Source of the DNA: JAVBOD01 sp031551045
GTDB taxonomy: Bacteria; Bacteroidota; Bacteroidia; Bacteroidales; UBA932
Length of the DNA stretch: 40,760 nt
NCBI GenBank assembly: GCA_031551045.1
Contig: JAVBOD010000024.1
Coordinates: 1-40,760 of the forward strand
Direction: 5' to 3'
Within the stretch, counting starts at the first letter, position 1; the number at the start of each line of letters is the position of its first letter. Shown piece after piece: positions 8,200-16,038 of this stretch. The notes below the pieces were generated by a model. It was given only the letters and a program-made list of their open reading frames with translations. It was not told the origin of the DNA and made no database searches. The translations under genes and the position numbers were made by a program.

Positions 8200-8352
8200 T
8201 TAGAAGCGGTCTTCGTCCGATACCGTCAATTTTTTACGTCCACGGCGGCGGCGAGCTGCCAATACACGGCGGCCGTTAGCTGTAGCCATACGTTCACGGA
8301 AACCGTGTTTGTTGCGGCGCTTACGTTGCGAAGGTTGAAATGTGCGTTTCAT
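8200..8352 (-). CDS. rpmH: 50S ribosomal protein L34
   Basis: 50 aa, ATG at 8352 and TAA at 8200. The sequence begins MKRTFQPSQRKRRNKHGFRE and continues RMATANGRRVLAARRRRGRKKL, the classic L34 pattern, with a short acidic tail (TVSDEDRF). It is a very basic protein of the large ribosomal subunit that binds 23S rRNA. In many bacteria rpmH neighbours rnpA and dnaA; here it stands alone between mqnE and rsmG. It has its own strong promoter and terminator, and codons are those of a highly expressed gene. Confidence 0.97.
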   Translation of the reverse strand: MKRTFQPSQRKRRNKHGFRERMATANGRRVLAARRRRGRKKLTVSDEDRF

Positions 8353-8389
8353 GATATATAATTTTTACTTGTTTCTTAAAAAAGGACTG

Positions 8390-8420
8390 CAAAGGTAGCT
8401 AAATTTCTGATACCCGCAAA
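8390..8420 (-). promoter_or_regulatory. Promoter of rpmH
   Basis: On the minus strand TTTG (8417-8420), a 19-nt spacer, then TACCTTTG (8390-8397). This is the full Bacteroidota housekeeping promoter, about 38 nt upstream of the rpmH ATG. Confidence 0.75.
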
Positions 8421-8484
8421 ATATTTTTCCAAATCATCCAAAGAAAATTCTATGGTTCAGGCTATTAAAGACTTCATTTAAACG

Positions 8485-9135
8485 TTATCGTTGAATATAT
8501 ATCAATTTTTTAGTGTCAAAAAAATCTTCGGAAAACCATTGACGAATAGGAAACTCCATTATTTGAGCGGGGGTAAGATGAAATTGCTTTTGCAAATCGG
8601 CCAATTCTTCCTGAAGTTCGCCACCTTTCAGGTAAATGATTCCATTCGGAAACGCATTCTTTCCATTCGGAGCTATTTTATTCCAAATCCATCCGGCAAA
8701 AGTAGGAAAATCGGTCACCGCACGGCTAACGACAAAATCAAACGACTGACGTAAATTTTCCGCACGCTCTTGTTTGGCTGTCACATTTTTCAATCCCAAC
8801 TGTTCGCACACCGCTTGCACTACTTTTATTTTTTTCCCGATAGAATCAACCAATGTAAAATTGCTGTCAGGAAAAAGAATGGCCAGCGGAATTCCCGGAA
8901 ATCCGCCTCCGGTGCCAACATCTAAAATACAAGTTCCCGGAAGGAATTGAATGAACTTAGCGATAGCTAATGAATGCAAGACATGCCGTTCATAAAAATG
9001 CTCCATGTCTTTCCGCGAAATTACATTAATACGGCTGTTCCACAAGTCGTATAACGGTTGTAGGGCGCTCAACCGTTCTTGTTGTAAAGCCTCCAAATCA
9101 GGAAAATAGTCGATTATTCGTATTACCGCCGGCAT
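8485..9135 (-). CDS. rsmG: 16S rRNA (guanine527-N7)-methyltransferase RsmG
   Basis: 216 aa. It methylates G527 of 16S rRNA using SAM. Motifs: LWNSRINVISRKD and ERHVLHSLAI near residues 30-60, SAM-binding ILDVGTGGGFPGIPLAI, LVDSIGKKIKVVQ, and VVSRAVTDF, all characteristic of GidB/RsmG. Start is ATG at 9135, 8 nt after the stop of the ECF sigma factor gene, so it is very probably co-transcribed with it and with the glycosyltransferase. Confidence 0.95.
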   Translation of the reverse strand: MPAVIRIIDYFPDLEALQQERLSALQPLYDLWNSRINVISRKDMEHFYERHVLHSLAIAKFIQFLPGTCILDVGTGGGFPGIPLAILFPDSNFTLVDSIGKKIKVVQAVCEQLGLKNVTAKQERAENLRQSFDFVVSRAVTDFPTFAGWIWNKIAPNGKNAFPNGIIYLKGGELQEELADLQKQFHLTPAQIMEFPIRQWFSEDFFDTKKLIYIQR

Positions 9136-9143
9136 AAGAAATT

Positions 9144-9728
9144 TTACCCTAATTTATGATGAATGGCATGCTCGGCTAACAGTTCGCCTAATGCTGCTTT
9201 TGCCCGGAACAAGCGTGTTTTCACCGTACCTACAGGAATAGCCAATTGTTCGGCAATTTCTTCATAGGCAAATTCTCTGAAATAACGTAATTCTATTAAT
9301 TCCCGGTATTTCGGTTTCAGTTCTGCAATCAACGATATCAACAATATTGTCTGTTGTTCGCTTATCATATCTTCCTCCGGATTGCGCTGAGAAGAGTCGA
9401 GTACATCCTCGCTGATAGCTCCATCCTCATTATGCAGACTATCGATAGAAACAAAATTCCCTTTACGGCGACGTATAAAATCTATACACGCATTATTGGC
9501 AATGGTATATAGCCACGTACTGAAAGCGTAATGGTCATCATAAGAATGAATATTGCGGAAAGCACGGTCGAAGGTTTCAATCATCAAGTCTTCGGCATCG
9601 TCATCCACTCCCACCATTTTCAATATCTGGAAATAGATGCTATCCTTATATCGCGCCAAAAGGCGCGTAAACGCTTTTTGCTCGCCTTCTTTTATTTGTT
9701 GAACCAATTCTTTATCGCTTAACATCAT
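9144..9728 (-). CDS. ECF-type RNA polymerase sigma factor
   Basis: 194 aa. Sigma region 2 covers about residues 22-90 (FTRLLARYKDSIY, DAEDLMIETFDRAFRNI, FSTWLYTIANNACIDFIRRRK). Region 4 covers about 130-182 (ELKPKYRELIELRYFREFAYEEIAEQL and VGTVKTRLFRAKAAL). The acidic linker between is long but normal. Regions 1 and 3 are absent, as in group 4 sigma factors. Two adjacent ATGs occur (9728 and 9725). No anti-sigma gene sits next to it: the neighbours are a glycosyltransferase upstream and rsmG downstream. The gene may therefore be controlled by expression, or by a partner elsewhere. Confidence 0.93.
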   Translation of the reverse strand: MMLSDKELVQQIKEGEQKAFTRLLARYKDSIYFQILKMVGVDDDAEDLMIETFDRAFRNIHSYDDHYAFSTWLYTIANNACIDFIRRRKGNFVSIDSLHNEDGAISEDVLDSSQRNPEEDMISEQQTILLISLIAELKPKYRELIELRYFREFAYEEIAEQLAIPVGTVKTRLFRAKAALGELLAEHAIHHKLG

Positions 9729-9759
9729 ACTCCCCGTTATTGTGTAACGGCATACGGTA

Positions 9760-10908
9760 CTATGCCTGTTTACGTTGTTTAGGCGGAAATTTCGAAGCCA
9801 GCATCACCGCAATGTGTACAATCGGATATATAAAATTCCAACATAACAGCGAAAACCAAAGGCCTTTCTCCCCTAATTTGCGCAATGATTTCAAGAGCAC
9901 AATACTCCATAAGAACACCCGAATTACTTCCACCGCTAATAATCCGAAAAGCGCAGCCGGAAGAGTGGCAAAATTAATTATTGCGACAACCATCACTATA
10001 TAATAGCAAAAGCGTACGATACTTTCGAACAGGCCCGGATAACGCGGCATTTTTTCAAATAAAGCAAAAGAACGTAATTCCTCGCATCGTTGCATAAACC
10101 AGAGCTGCCGGGTAATTTTGAGGGTGCTTACCGTCACAACATCGGGCATAATCGCTACCGCCGTATTATCACTCGTAGCCACCTGATTTACAAAAAGCCT
10201 GTCTTCTCTCAGGTTTTTGGTGAGGCGCATGTCAAAACCCTTGTTATCATAAAATAATTGCTTACGAAAAGCCATATTACTTCCGACTCCCATGTAGGGC
10301 CGGTGCATTAATGCACTCCCTAAATAGTGCAGCGCCTGCATAAAACGGTCGGCACGAATCCAGCGTTTATTCACTTTGGGCAATAACCGTGTGTAGCCCA
10401 ATACAACGCCTATTTTAGGAGTGAAAAATTGTTGCATTCCCTTCAGCCATTGACTACTTTCCGGAAAACAATCGGCATCGATAAGTAAACATAAATCATG
10501 TTGCGATGCTTTGATTCCAACGCCTATGGCCATTTTCTTGCTATGCGTAAAAATATTGTCTTTTACGATATTCCGGTAAACCAAGTGCGGATATTGATGT
10601 TGCAACGAAGCCAATAACACTTCGGAGTCATCTTCCGAACAATCATTCACCACTATTACCTCATAATCGGGATAATCTTGCGACAGTATTTGCGGCAAGG
10701 TGTGTTGCAAGGTTTCATATTCATTCCGCGCCGATAAAATAATCGATACGGGAGGACGCTCCGCTGTCAAAATCTGCTTGCCCGGCTTGTAGAAAGCTAC
10801 CCGACCGTTTACCCCGAAACAATAAATCAGTTGTATCAGGAAAAGAAGAAAAATGCTGCCAAGTATAATCCAGTCTATAGTTGATAAAAATAAAAGAGTC
10901 TGCCCCAT
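9760..10908 (-). CDS. Membrane-bound family 2 glycosyltransferase
   Basis: 382 aa from the ATG at 10908. The frame continues to a TTG at 10971, but that extension is poly-Lys/Phe-like and begins in an A/T run. An N-terminal membrane helix at about 8-30 is followed by a GT-A domain: PPVSIILSARNE, VIVVNDCSEDDSE, LLIDADCFPES (DxD motif) and a LREDRLFVNQV region. Two or three helices follow in the last 90 residues. This is the layout of processive or polymer-related GT2 enzymes acting at the inner membrane. The substrate cannot be read from the sequence. It is the first gene of a likely glycosyltransferase-sigma-rsmG transcript (31 nt gap to the sigma gene). Confidence 0.87.
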   Translation of the reverse strand: MGQTLLFLSTIDWIILGSIFLLFLIQLIYCFGVNGRVAFYKPGKQILTAERPPVSIILSARNEYETLQHTLPQILSQDYPDYEVIVVNDCSEDDSEVLLASLQHQYPHLVYRNIVKDNIFTHSKKMAIGVGIKASQHDLCLLIDADCFPESSQWLKGMQQFFTPKIGVVLGYTRLLPKVNKRWIRADRFMQALHYLGSALMHRPYMGVGSNMAFRKQLFYDNKGFDMRLTKNLREDRLFVNQVATSDNTAVAIMPDVVTVSTLKITRQLWFMQRCEELRSFALFEKMPRYPGLFESIVRFCYYIVMVVAIINFATLPAALFGLLAVEVIRVFLWSIVLLKSLRKLGEKGLWFSLLCWNFIYPIVHIAVMLASKFPPKQRKQA

Positions 10909-11298
10909 ATGTTTGTCTGAAATATGTTGCAATGATACTAAAAAAAAAGTTCTTGGTTTATTTTTTTTCAAAAAACATGGATGCAGCGACCATTAAATAT
11001 TCTAAATTTTTTCACGACAATACACTATTTCAGGCAATTATACCATCATGCTACATTTTTAAAGCTTAATAGAACGAACGACTTTCTAAAATAAAAATAT
11101 TCTATTTTTTCATAACAGCCTGTTTTTAAAAACGTATGCAATAACAAAACTCCAAAACAAGCTCTTTAGCACTTGTTTTAATTTATGTAAAACGATTTAC
11201 CGGAGTCGAATAAAATGTAAACACTCCCTGAAATCTCCTCAAATCGCCGTTTTTATTGTACCTTTACTTCTCGAAACAAAATGAACATACTCGCGTAA
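10909..11298. other. AT-rich divergent intergenic region
   Basis: About 390 bp between the divergent glycosyltransferase and tgt genes. No ORF, tRNA or clear hairpin. A TACCTTTA element at 11259-11266 could be the -7 box of tgt. A six-codon ORF (ATG at 11281) ends with the TAA immediately before the tgt ATG. Confidence 0.4.
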
Positions 11299-12429
11299 AT
11301 GAACTATTCAATTTTAGCAAATGACACTGCGTCCAAGGCACGGTGCGGGATATTGACGACCTCTCATGGCGAAATACAAACACCTATTTTTATGCCGGTA
11401 GGCACCATTGGTACGGTAAAAGGCGTGCTGCACCGCGATTTGGAGCACGACGTGAAAGCGCAAATTATTTTAGGCAACACTTATCATTTATACTTACGCC
11501 CCGGTACGGAAATTATCCGCCGGGCGGGCGGCTTGCACAAATTTATTTCGTGGGACAAGCCAATTTTGACCGACAGCGGCGGCTATCAGGTATTTTCGTT
11601 GACCGATATCCGGAAATTAACCGAAGCAGGCTGCGAGTTCCGCTCGCATATCGACGGGTCTAAACATTTGTTCACGCCGGAAAATGTAGTGGATATCCAA
11701 CGCGCCATCGGGGCCGATATCATCATGGCGCTCGACGAATGCCCGCCCGGCACGGCCGATTACGATTATGCGAAAAAATCGTTGCAACTCACACAGCGGT
11801 GGTTGGAACGCGGCATCAGGCATTTCCGCACCACCGAACCTTATTATGGTTACGAACAAGTATTTTTCCCAATTATACAAGGATGCGTATATCCCGATTT
11901 ACGCCGCGCGGCAGCCGAGCATGCCCTTTCGTTCGATCCGGAGGGGATTGCCATCGGCGGATTGGCTGTCGGCGAGCCGGCCGAACAAATGTATGAAATG
12001 CTGGAAGTATTGCAACCTGTTTTTCCCGAAGGTAAACCGCGCTACCTTATGGGAGTAGGAACACCGGTAAATATTCTCGAAGCCATTGCACGAGGAGTCG
12101 ATATGTTCGACTGTGTAATGCCCACGCGCAACGGGCGCAATGCTACTATTTTTACGTCCGAAGGCATTATAAATCTGCGAAACAAAAAATGGGCCGACGA
12201 TTTTAGCCCGCTCGACCCGCACGGCGCCTCGTTTGTTGATAGCGCCTACAGCAAAGCCTACCTGCGGCATCTATTCGTAGCAGGCGAAATGTTGGGCCCT
12301 CAAATTGCCAGTTTGCACAACCTCACTTTTTATTTATGGCTGGTGGAAGAAGCGCGGAAACACATCCTGCAAGGCGATTTCCTTGCGTGGAAGAACAGCA
12401 TGGTAAAAAAACTGGAAAGACGGTTGTGA
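11299..12429 (+). CDS. tgt: tRNA-guanine transglycosylase
   Basis: 376 aa, normal length. It exchanges the guanine at position 34 of GUN-anticodon tRNAs for preQ1 in queuosine synthesis. Motifs: TPIFMPVGTIGTVKG, ILGNTYHLYLRPG, LTDSGGYQVFSL (catalytic Asp region), ALDECPPG, IIQGCVYPDLR, IAIGGLAVGEP, DMFDCVMPTRNGRNA and LHNLTFYLWLV. The usual CxCxxC zinc-ligand segment between the PLDP and KAYLRHLF motifs is replaced by a stretch without cysteine (HGASFVDSAYS), though the later His of HNL remains. Start is ATG at 11299. It is convergent with the LptG-like gene. Confidence 0.95.
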   Translation: MNYSILANDTASKARCGILTTSHGEIQTPIFMPVGTIGTVKGVLHRDLEHDVKAQIILGNTYHLYLRPGTEIIRRAGGLHKFISWDKPILTDSGGYQVFSLTDIRKLTEAGCEFRSHIDGSKHLFTPENVVDIQRAIGADIIMALDECPPGTADYDYAKKSLQLTQRWLERGIRHFRTTEPYYGYEQVFFPIIQGCVYPDLRRAAAEHALSFDPEGIAIGGLAVGEPAEQMYEMLEVLQPVFPEGKPRYLMGVGTPVNILEAIARGVDMFDCVMPTRNGRNATIFTSEGIINLRNKKWADDFSPLDPHGASFVDSAYSKAYLRHLFVAGEMLGPQIASLHNLTFYLWLVEEARKHILQGDFLAWKNSMVKKLERRL

Positions 12430-12484
12430 TAACGATGAATAGATAGAGACGACGTTGAACCCGGATTTTCCCGGTTCCCGCCGG

Positions 12485-13573
12485 CTATTTCGGCGCTTGT
12501 ATATAAAGCACTACGGCCACTATAGCGTATAACACATTCGGCAGCCATAAGGCAATTTCCGGCGGCAGCGTTCCGGCATGTACGAACATCTCGCTAAAAC
12601 GAAGAAACAAAATATACGAGAAACTCAGCGCCACTCCTATTCCTATCTTAAGGCCAATGCCTCCCCGCACTTTCCGTGAGGAAAGCGACACCCCGATCAG
12701 CGTAAGGATAAAAGCGGAAAAAGGCACGGCTATACGGGTATTTTTTTCAATCTGCGCCAGCTTCACCCGCTGGTCGCCCCGCTGCTTAAGGTCTTCGATA
12801 TATTTATTGAGCGTCCCCATGCCCATTGTTTTAGTCGCTTCTTTATATTGCCTCAGATCTTCGACACTCAGCGCAAGCGGTAATATTTTTTTATCTCCAC
12901 GGATAATAGAATCGCCGTCGTCATTAACGATTCGCTGCGTGTAACGAGTCATCACCCATGCTTTTTCGGTAGTATCCCACCGGGTTATTTCAGCCGTGAT
13001 TTTCTCTTTCAACTTGGTTCCTTCAAAATGTTCCAACGTGAATTTATTGGCCTTATAATCCCACGGGCTGTACGATTCAATGTACACATAGGTTCCCGGC
13101 TCCACTTGATAGTGCATATTCATATTGTAAACATCCCGCTTCCCCTTGAGGTATTGCGCCTCAAAAGCCAAGCGGGTAGCGTTGGCCGGCGGAATGATAA
13201 CCATGTTCAACAACAAACTGATCCCGCAGATAAATGCCGCCGAAATAAAATACGGATACATCATCCGTAAAAAACTCATCCCTCCCGAAAGGATCGCAAT
13301 GATTTCGGAATGTTGTGCCATTTTCGAGGTAAAGAAAACAACCGTAATAAAAACAAATAGGGGGCTGAACGAGTTTACGATGAACGGGATGAAATTAGCG
13401 TAATAGCGAAAAATGATGTCATACAAAGGGGCTTTCTTTTCCACAAAATCATCGATTTTTTCACTGATATCAAAAACAATAATGATAAGAATGATAAGGG
13501 CAAGGGCAAATAAAAACGTGCCGATAAATTTACGAATGATGTAACGATCTATGATAGTAATCTTCAGTGTCAC
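12485..13573 (-). CDS. LptF/LptG-family lipopolysaccharide export permease
   Basis: 362 aa. YjgP/YjgQ family: an inner-membrane permease of the Lpt system that lifts LPS from the membrane to the periplasmic bridge. Helices lie at about 12-36, 55-80 and 100-125; a periplasmic beta-jellyroll-like middle follows (about 135-265); then three C-terminal helices begin near FSAFILTLIGVSLSSRKVRGGIG. Typical segments are FIVNSFSPLFVF and ILSGGMSFLRMM. It starts with GTG at 13573 because no ATG is available nearby. The start is 9 nt from the stop of the upstream penicillin-binding protein gene, so the two envelope genes are probably co-transcribed. F versus G cannot be decided here. Confidence 0.9.
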   Translation of the reverse strand: MTLKITIIDRYIIRKFIGTFLFALALIILIIIVFDISEKIDDFVEKKAPLYDIIFRYYANFIPFIVNSFSPLFVFITVVFFTSKMAQHSEIIAILSGGMSFLRMMYPYFISAAFICGISLLLNMVIIPPANATRLAFEAQYLKGKRDVYNMNMHYQVEPGTYVYIESYSPWDYKANKFTLEHFEGTKLKEKITAEITRWDTTEKAWVMTRYTQRIVNDDGDSIIRGDKKILPLALSVEDLRQYKEATKTMGMGTLNKYIEDLKQRGDQRVKLAQIEKNTRIAVPFSAFILTLIGVSLSSRKVRGGIGLKIGIGVALSFSYILFLRFSEMFVHAGTLPPEIALWLPNVLYAIVAVVLYIQAPK

Positions 13574-13582
13574 GCTATCTTA

Positions 13583-15913
13583 TCAATTAAAAAAATCATC
13601 ATTCTTTTTGACCGCATTGGAGGTGATATCATCGTCGCTACCATCGCAATTAAGGTTCATCACGAGATTAGTAGGAACGGCAAAAACATCGTTTACATTG
13701 ATATTCAATGAAGGGTCGGCTAATACTTTTTGCATGAATAATCCCCAAATAGGCAAAGCCATATTGGCCCCGCCTCCTAATGCAAGGCTCTGAAAATGCA
13801 CGCTCCGGTCTTCGGCGCCCACCCATACGCCGGCAGTCAATTTCGGCATATAGCCGATAAACCAGCCGTCTGATTGGTTATCGGTAGTCCCCGTTTTTCC
13901 GGCTATTTGCCCTTCGGGAATATAACGGCTACGCAAGCGATAGGCGGTTCCTTCGTTCACTACGCCTTGCATCAAATTGGTCATCAAATAAGCTGTTTGC
14001 GGGCTCAACGCTTCCCGTTTGATAGGAGAAGGCGTTGTCAGCACATTCCCGTCTTTATCTTCAATCCGAACGACAAAGAAAGGCTCAATAAACACCCCTT
14101 TACTCGGATAGGTATTATAGGCCCCCACCATTTCCCAAGGGTTCAAATCGCATGTGCCAAGACACAAAGCGGGCGCCCACGGCAAATCGCTCTTTATCCC
14201 GATTTTGTGGCTGATATCAATCAATGCCTGCGGCCCGTACTGTTTCATCAAATAAGCCGAAATATAGTTACTACTCTTGGTAAGTCCCCATTTCAACGAG
14301 ACATATTTTCCGACCCACTCCGGTTTATCGGTCGTTCTCGGCGTCCATGTCGTATCGCCCACAATGAATGTTTGCGGCACATTCAGCACCTTGTCGCAAG
14401 GCGACATTCCTTCCTGCATGGCCAAGGTATAAAGGAACGGCTTCATCGTAGAACCTACCTGCCGTTTGCCTTGCGAAGCATTATCGTATTTGAAATAGCG
14501 ATAATTTGGCCCGCCGACATAAGCACGCACATTGCCTGTTCCGGGCTCCATAGCCACTAACGAAGCCCTAAGAATGGACTTATAGTACAATATCGAATCG
14601 TTCGGAGTCATCACCGTGTCTATAATATCTCCTTTCCAGGAAAATACGGTCATGCTTGTTTTTGTTTTAAAACTTTTCTCAATCTCCGCATCCGAGCTAC
14701 CGGCCGCTTTCATCAAACGGTAACGATCCGTCCAGCGCCTTGCCTGCCGCATAATGCCATCAATTTCCCTTGAAGTAAGGTCGTTCGAAAACGGAGGACG
14801 CTGCCTGCGCCGTACTTCCGCCGAAAACAACGGTTGCAAATCTTTTTTCAGGTGCTCTTCCACCGCCCACTCGGCATATCTTTGCATCCGCGAGTCTATA
14901 GTCGTATAAATCTTCAAGCCGTCACGATCAATATTGTAACGCGATCCGTCTGTTTTCAAATTTTTATGAATCCATCCCGTAATCGGGTCGTTTTCCCATT
15001 TTGCCGAATCTGCCGAATATTCGGCAGCAGAGGAGTAGCGAGCCGGATTCGGTTTTTCTTTCATCATCGTACGACGCAGCATATCGCGAAAATAAGGGGC
15101 CAGGCCGGATAAGTGGTCTTGTTGCGAGAACGATAATTCAATCGGCAACTGTCTCAACGAATCGCATGCTGCCGCCGTAATATAGCCGTACTTTTTCATT
15201 TGCGAAAGTACATGGTTGCGGCGTTGCAAGGCCCTGTCGTAGTTACGAACCGGGCTGTACAAAGTAGGAGCGTTTACCAAACCAACCAGCATGGCAGCTT
15301 CTTGTATATTCACTTGCGACGGATGCTTCCCGAAAAAAGTAGCGGCTGCCGAACGAATGCCGAAAGCATTGCTACCGAACGGAACCGTATTAAAATACAT
15401 CGCAATAATTTCTTGTTTGGTGTAATTCCGTTCCAGTTTTATAGCCGTAATCCATTCCTGCGGCTTTTGGATAAAAACCCGCAGGAATTTATTGGAGCTA
15501 CGTTCCGAATAAAGATTCAACGCCAATTGTTGAGTAATGGTACTCCCCCCACCCGAACGCCTATCGCCGCCCAGCACGGTTTTAAAAGCCACGCGCCCTA
15601 AGCTAATGAAATCAATCCCGGAATGTGAATAGAAACGAATATCCTCCGTAGCCAATAAGGCATGTTCCAAATTAGGAGATAGTTCGCTGTAAGAAATGTA
15701 GGTGCGATTTTCTATATGAAAAGTTCCCAGAATTACCCCATCGGACGAAATCACTTCGGTGGCCAAATTACTTTTCGGATTTTCCAGTTCTTCAAACGAA
15801 GGGATATCCGCAAACAAGCCGACACAAAGTAGCAGAAGAAGTAATAAAGCAATAGGAGCCGCAATAATAATCCAGAAAAAACGTATATATTTCTTTTGTT
15901 TTTCGGTAAGCAT
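13583..15913 (-). CDS. Class A penicillin-binding protein (bifunctional transglycosylase/transpeptidase)
   Basis: 776 aa from the ATG at 15913 (a TTG at 15919 is the only other start). The N-terminal membrane anchor is at about 10-35. The GT51 glycosyltransferase domain has ATEDIRFYSHSGID (catalytic Glu90), GGSTITQQLALN, and KPQEWITAIKLE. The transpeptidase domain has the SxxK serine at about residue 488 (QVGSTMKPFLYT), KSSNYISAYL, and the KTGTTDNQSDGW motif near residue 672. It polymerises and cross-links peptidoglycan outside the inner membrane. Length and layout match PBP1A/MrcA types. Its promoter faces away from topA, and it probably heads a transcript with the LptF/G-like gene. Confidence 0.94.
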   Translation of the reverse strand: MLTEKQKKYIRFFWIIIAAPIALLLLLLLCVGLFADIPSFEELENPKSNLATEVISSDGVILGTFHIENRTYISYSELSPNLEHALLATEDIRFYSHSGIDFISLGRVAFKTVLGGDRRSGGGSTITQQLALNLYSERSSNKFLRVFIQKPQEWITAIKLERNYTKQEIIAMYFNTVPFGSNAFGIRSAAATFFGKHPSQVNIQEAAMLVGLVNAPTLYSPVRNYDRALQRRNHVLSQMKKYGYITAAACDSLRQLPIELSFSQQDHLSGLAPYFRDMLRRTMMKEKPNPARYSSAAEYSADSAKWENDPITGWIHKNLKTDGSRYNIDRDGLKIYTTIDSRMQRYAEWAVEEHLKKDLQPLFSAEVRRRQRPPFSNDLTSREIDGIMRQARRWTDRYRLMKAAGSSDAEIEKSFKTKTSMTVFSWKGDIIDTVMTPNDSILYYKSILRASLVAMEPGTGNVRAYVGGPNYRYFKYDNASQGKRQVGSTMKPFLYTLAMQEGMSPCDKVLNVPQTFIVGDTTWTPRTTDKPEWVGKYVSLKWGLTKSSNYISAYLMKQYGPQALIDISHKIGIKSDLPWAPALCLGTCDLNPWEMVGAYNTYPSKGVFIEPFFVVRIEDKDGNVLTTPSPIKREALSPQTAYLMTNLMQGVVNEGTAYRLRSRYIPEGQIAGKTGTTDNQSDGWFIGYMPKLTAGVWVGAEDRSVHFQSLALGGGANMALPIWGLFMQKVLADPSLNINVNDVFAVPTNLVMNLNCDGSDDDITSNAVKKNDDFFN

Positions 15914-15949
15914 AAACAATTTTGTTTGATTCGAAAGTAACCTAAATTA

Positions 15950-15957
15950 CAAAGGTA
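15950..15957 (-). promoter_or_regulatory. Promoter -7 element of the PBP gene
   Basis: TACCTTTG on the minus strand, about 36 nt upstream of the PBP ATG. The -33 position has a T-run rather than TTTG. Confidence 0.45.
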
Positions 15958-15979
15958 GAAAAATTATTTTGATAAAAAA

Positions 15980-16012
15980 TTTGGAATATACCTTAATTTA
16001 TAGTTTACTTTG
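15980..16012 (+). promoter_or_regulatory. Promoter of topA
   Basis: TTTG at 15980-15983, a 21-nt spacer, then TTACTTTG at 16005-16012 (one base off TAnnTTTG), 26 nt before the topA ATG. Confidence 0.55.
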
Positions 16013-16038
16013 CAAAAGTTTTCAACAACATTTTTTGT

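Noticed and set aside
13874..14560. 228-codon plus-strand ORF
   Set aside because: Antisense to the PBP transpeptidase domain, whose motifs are clear on the minus strand.
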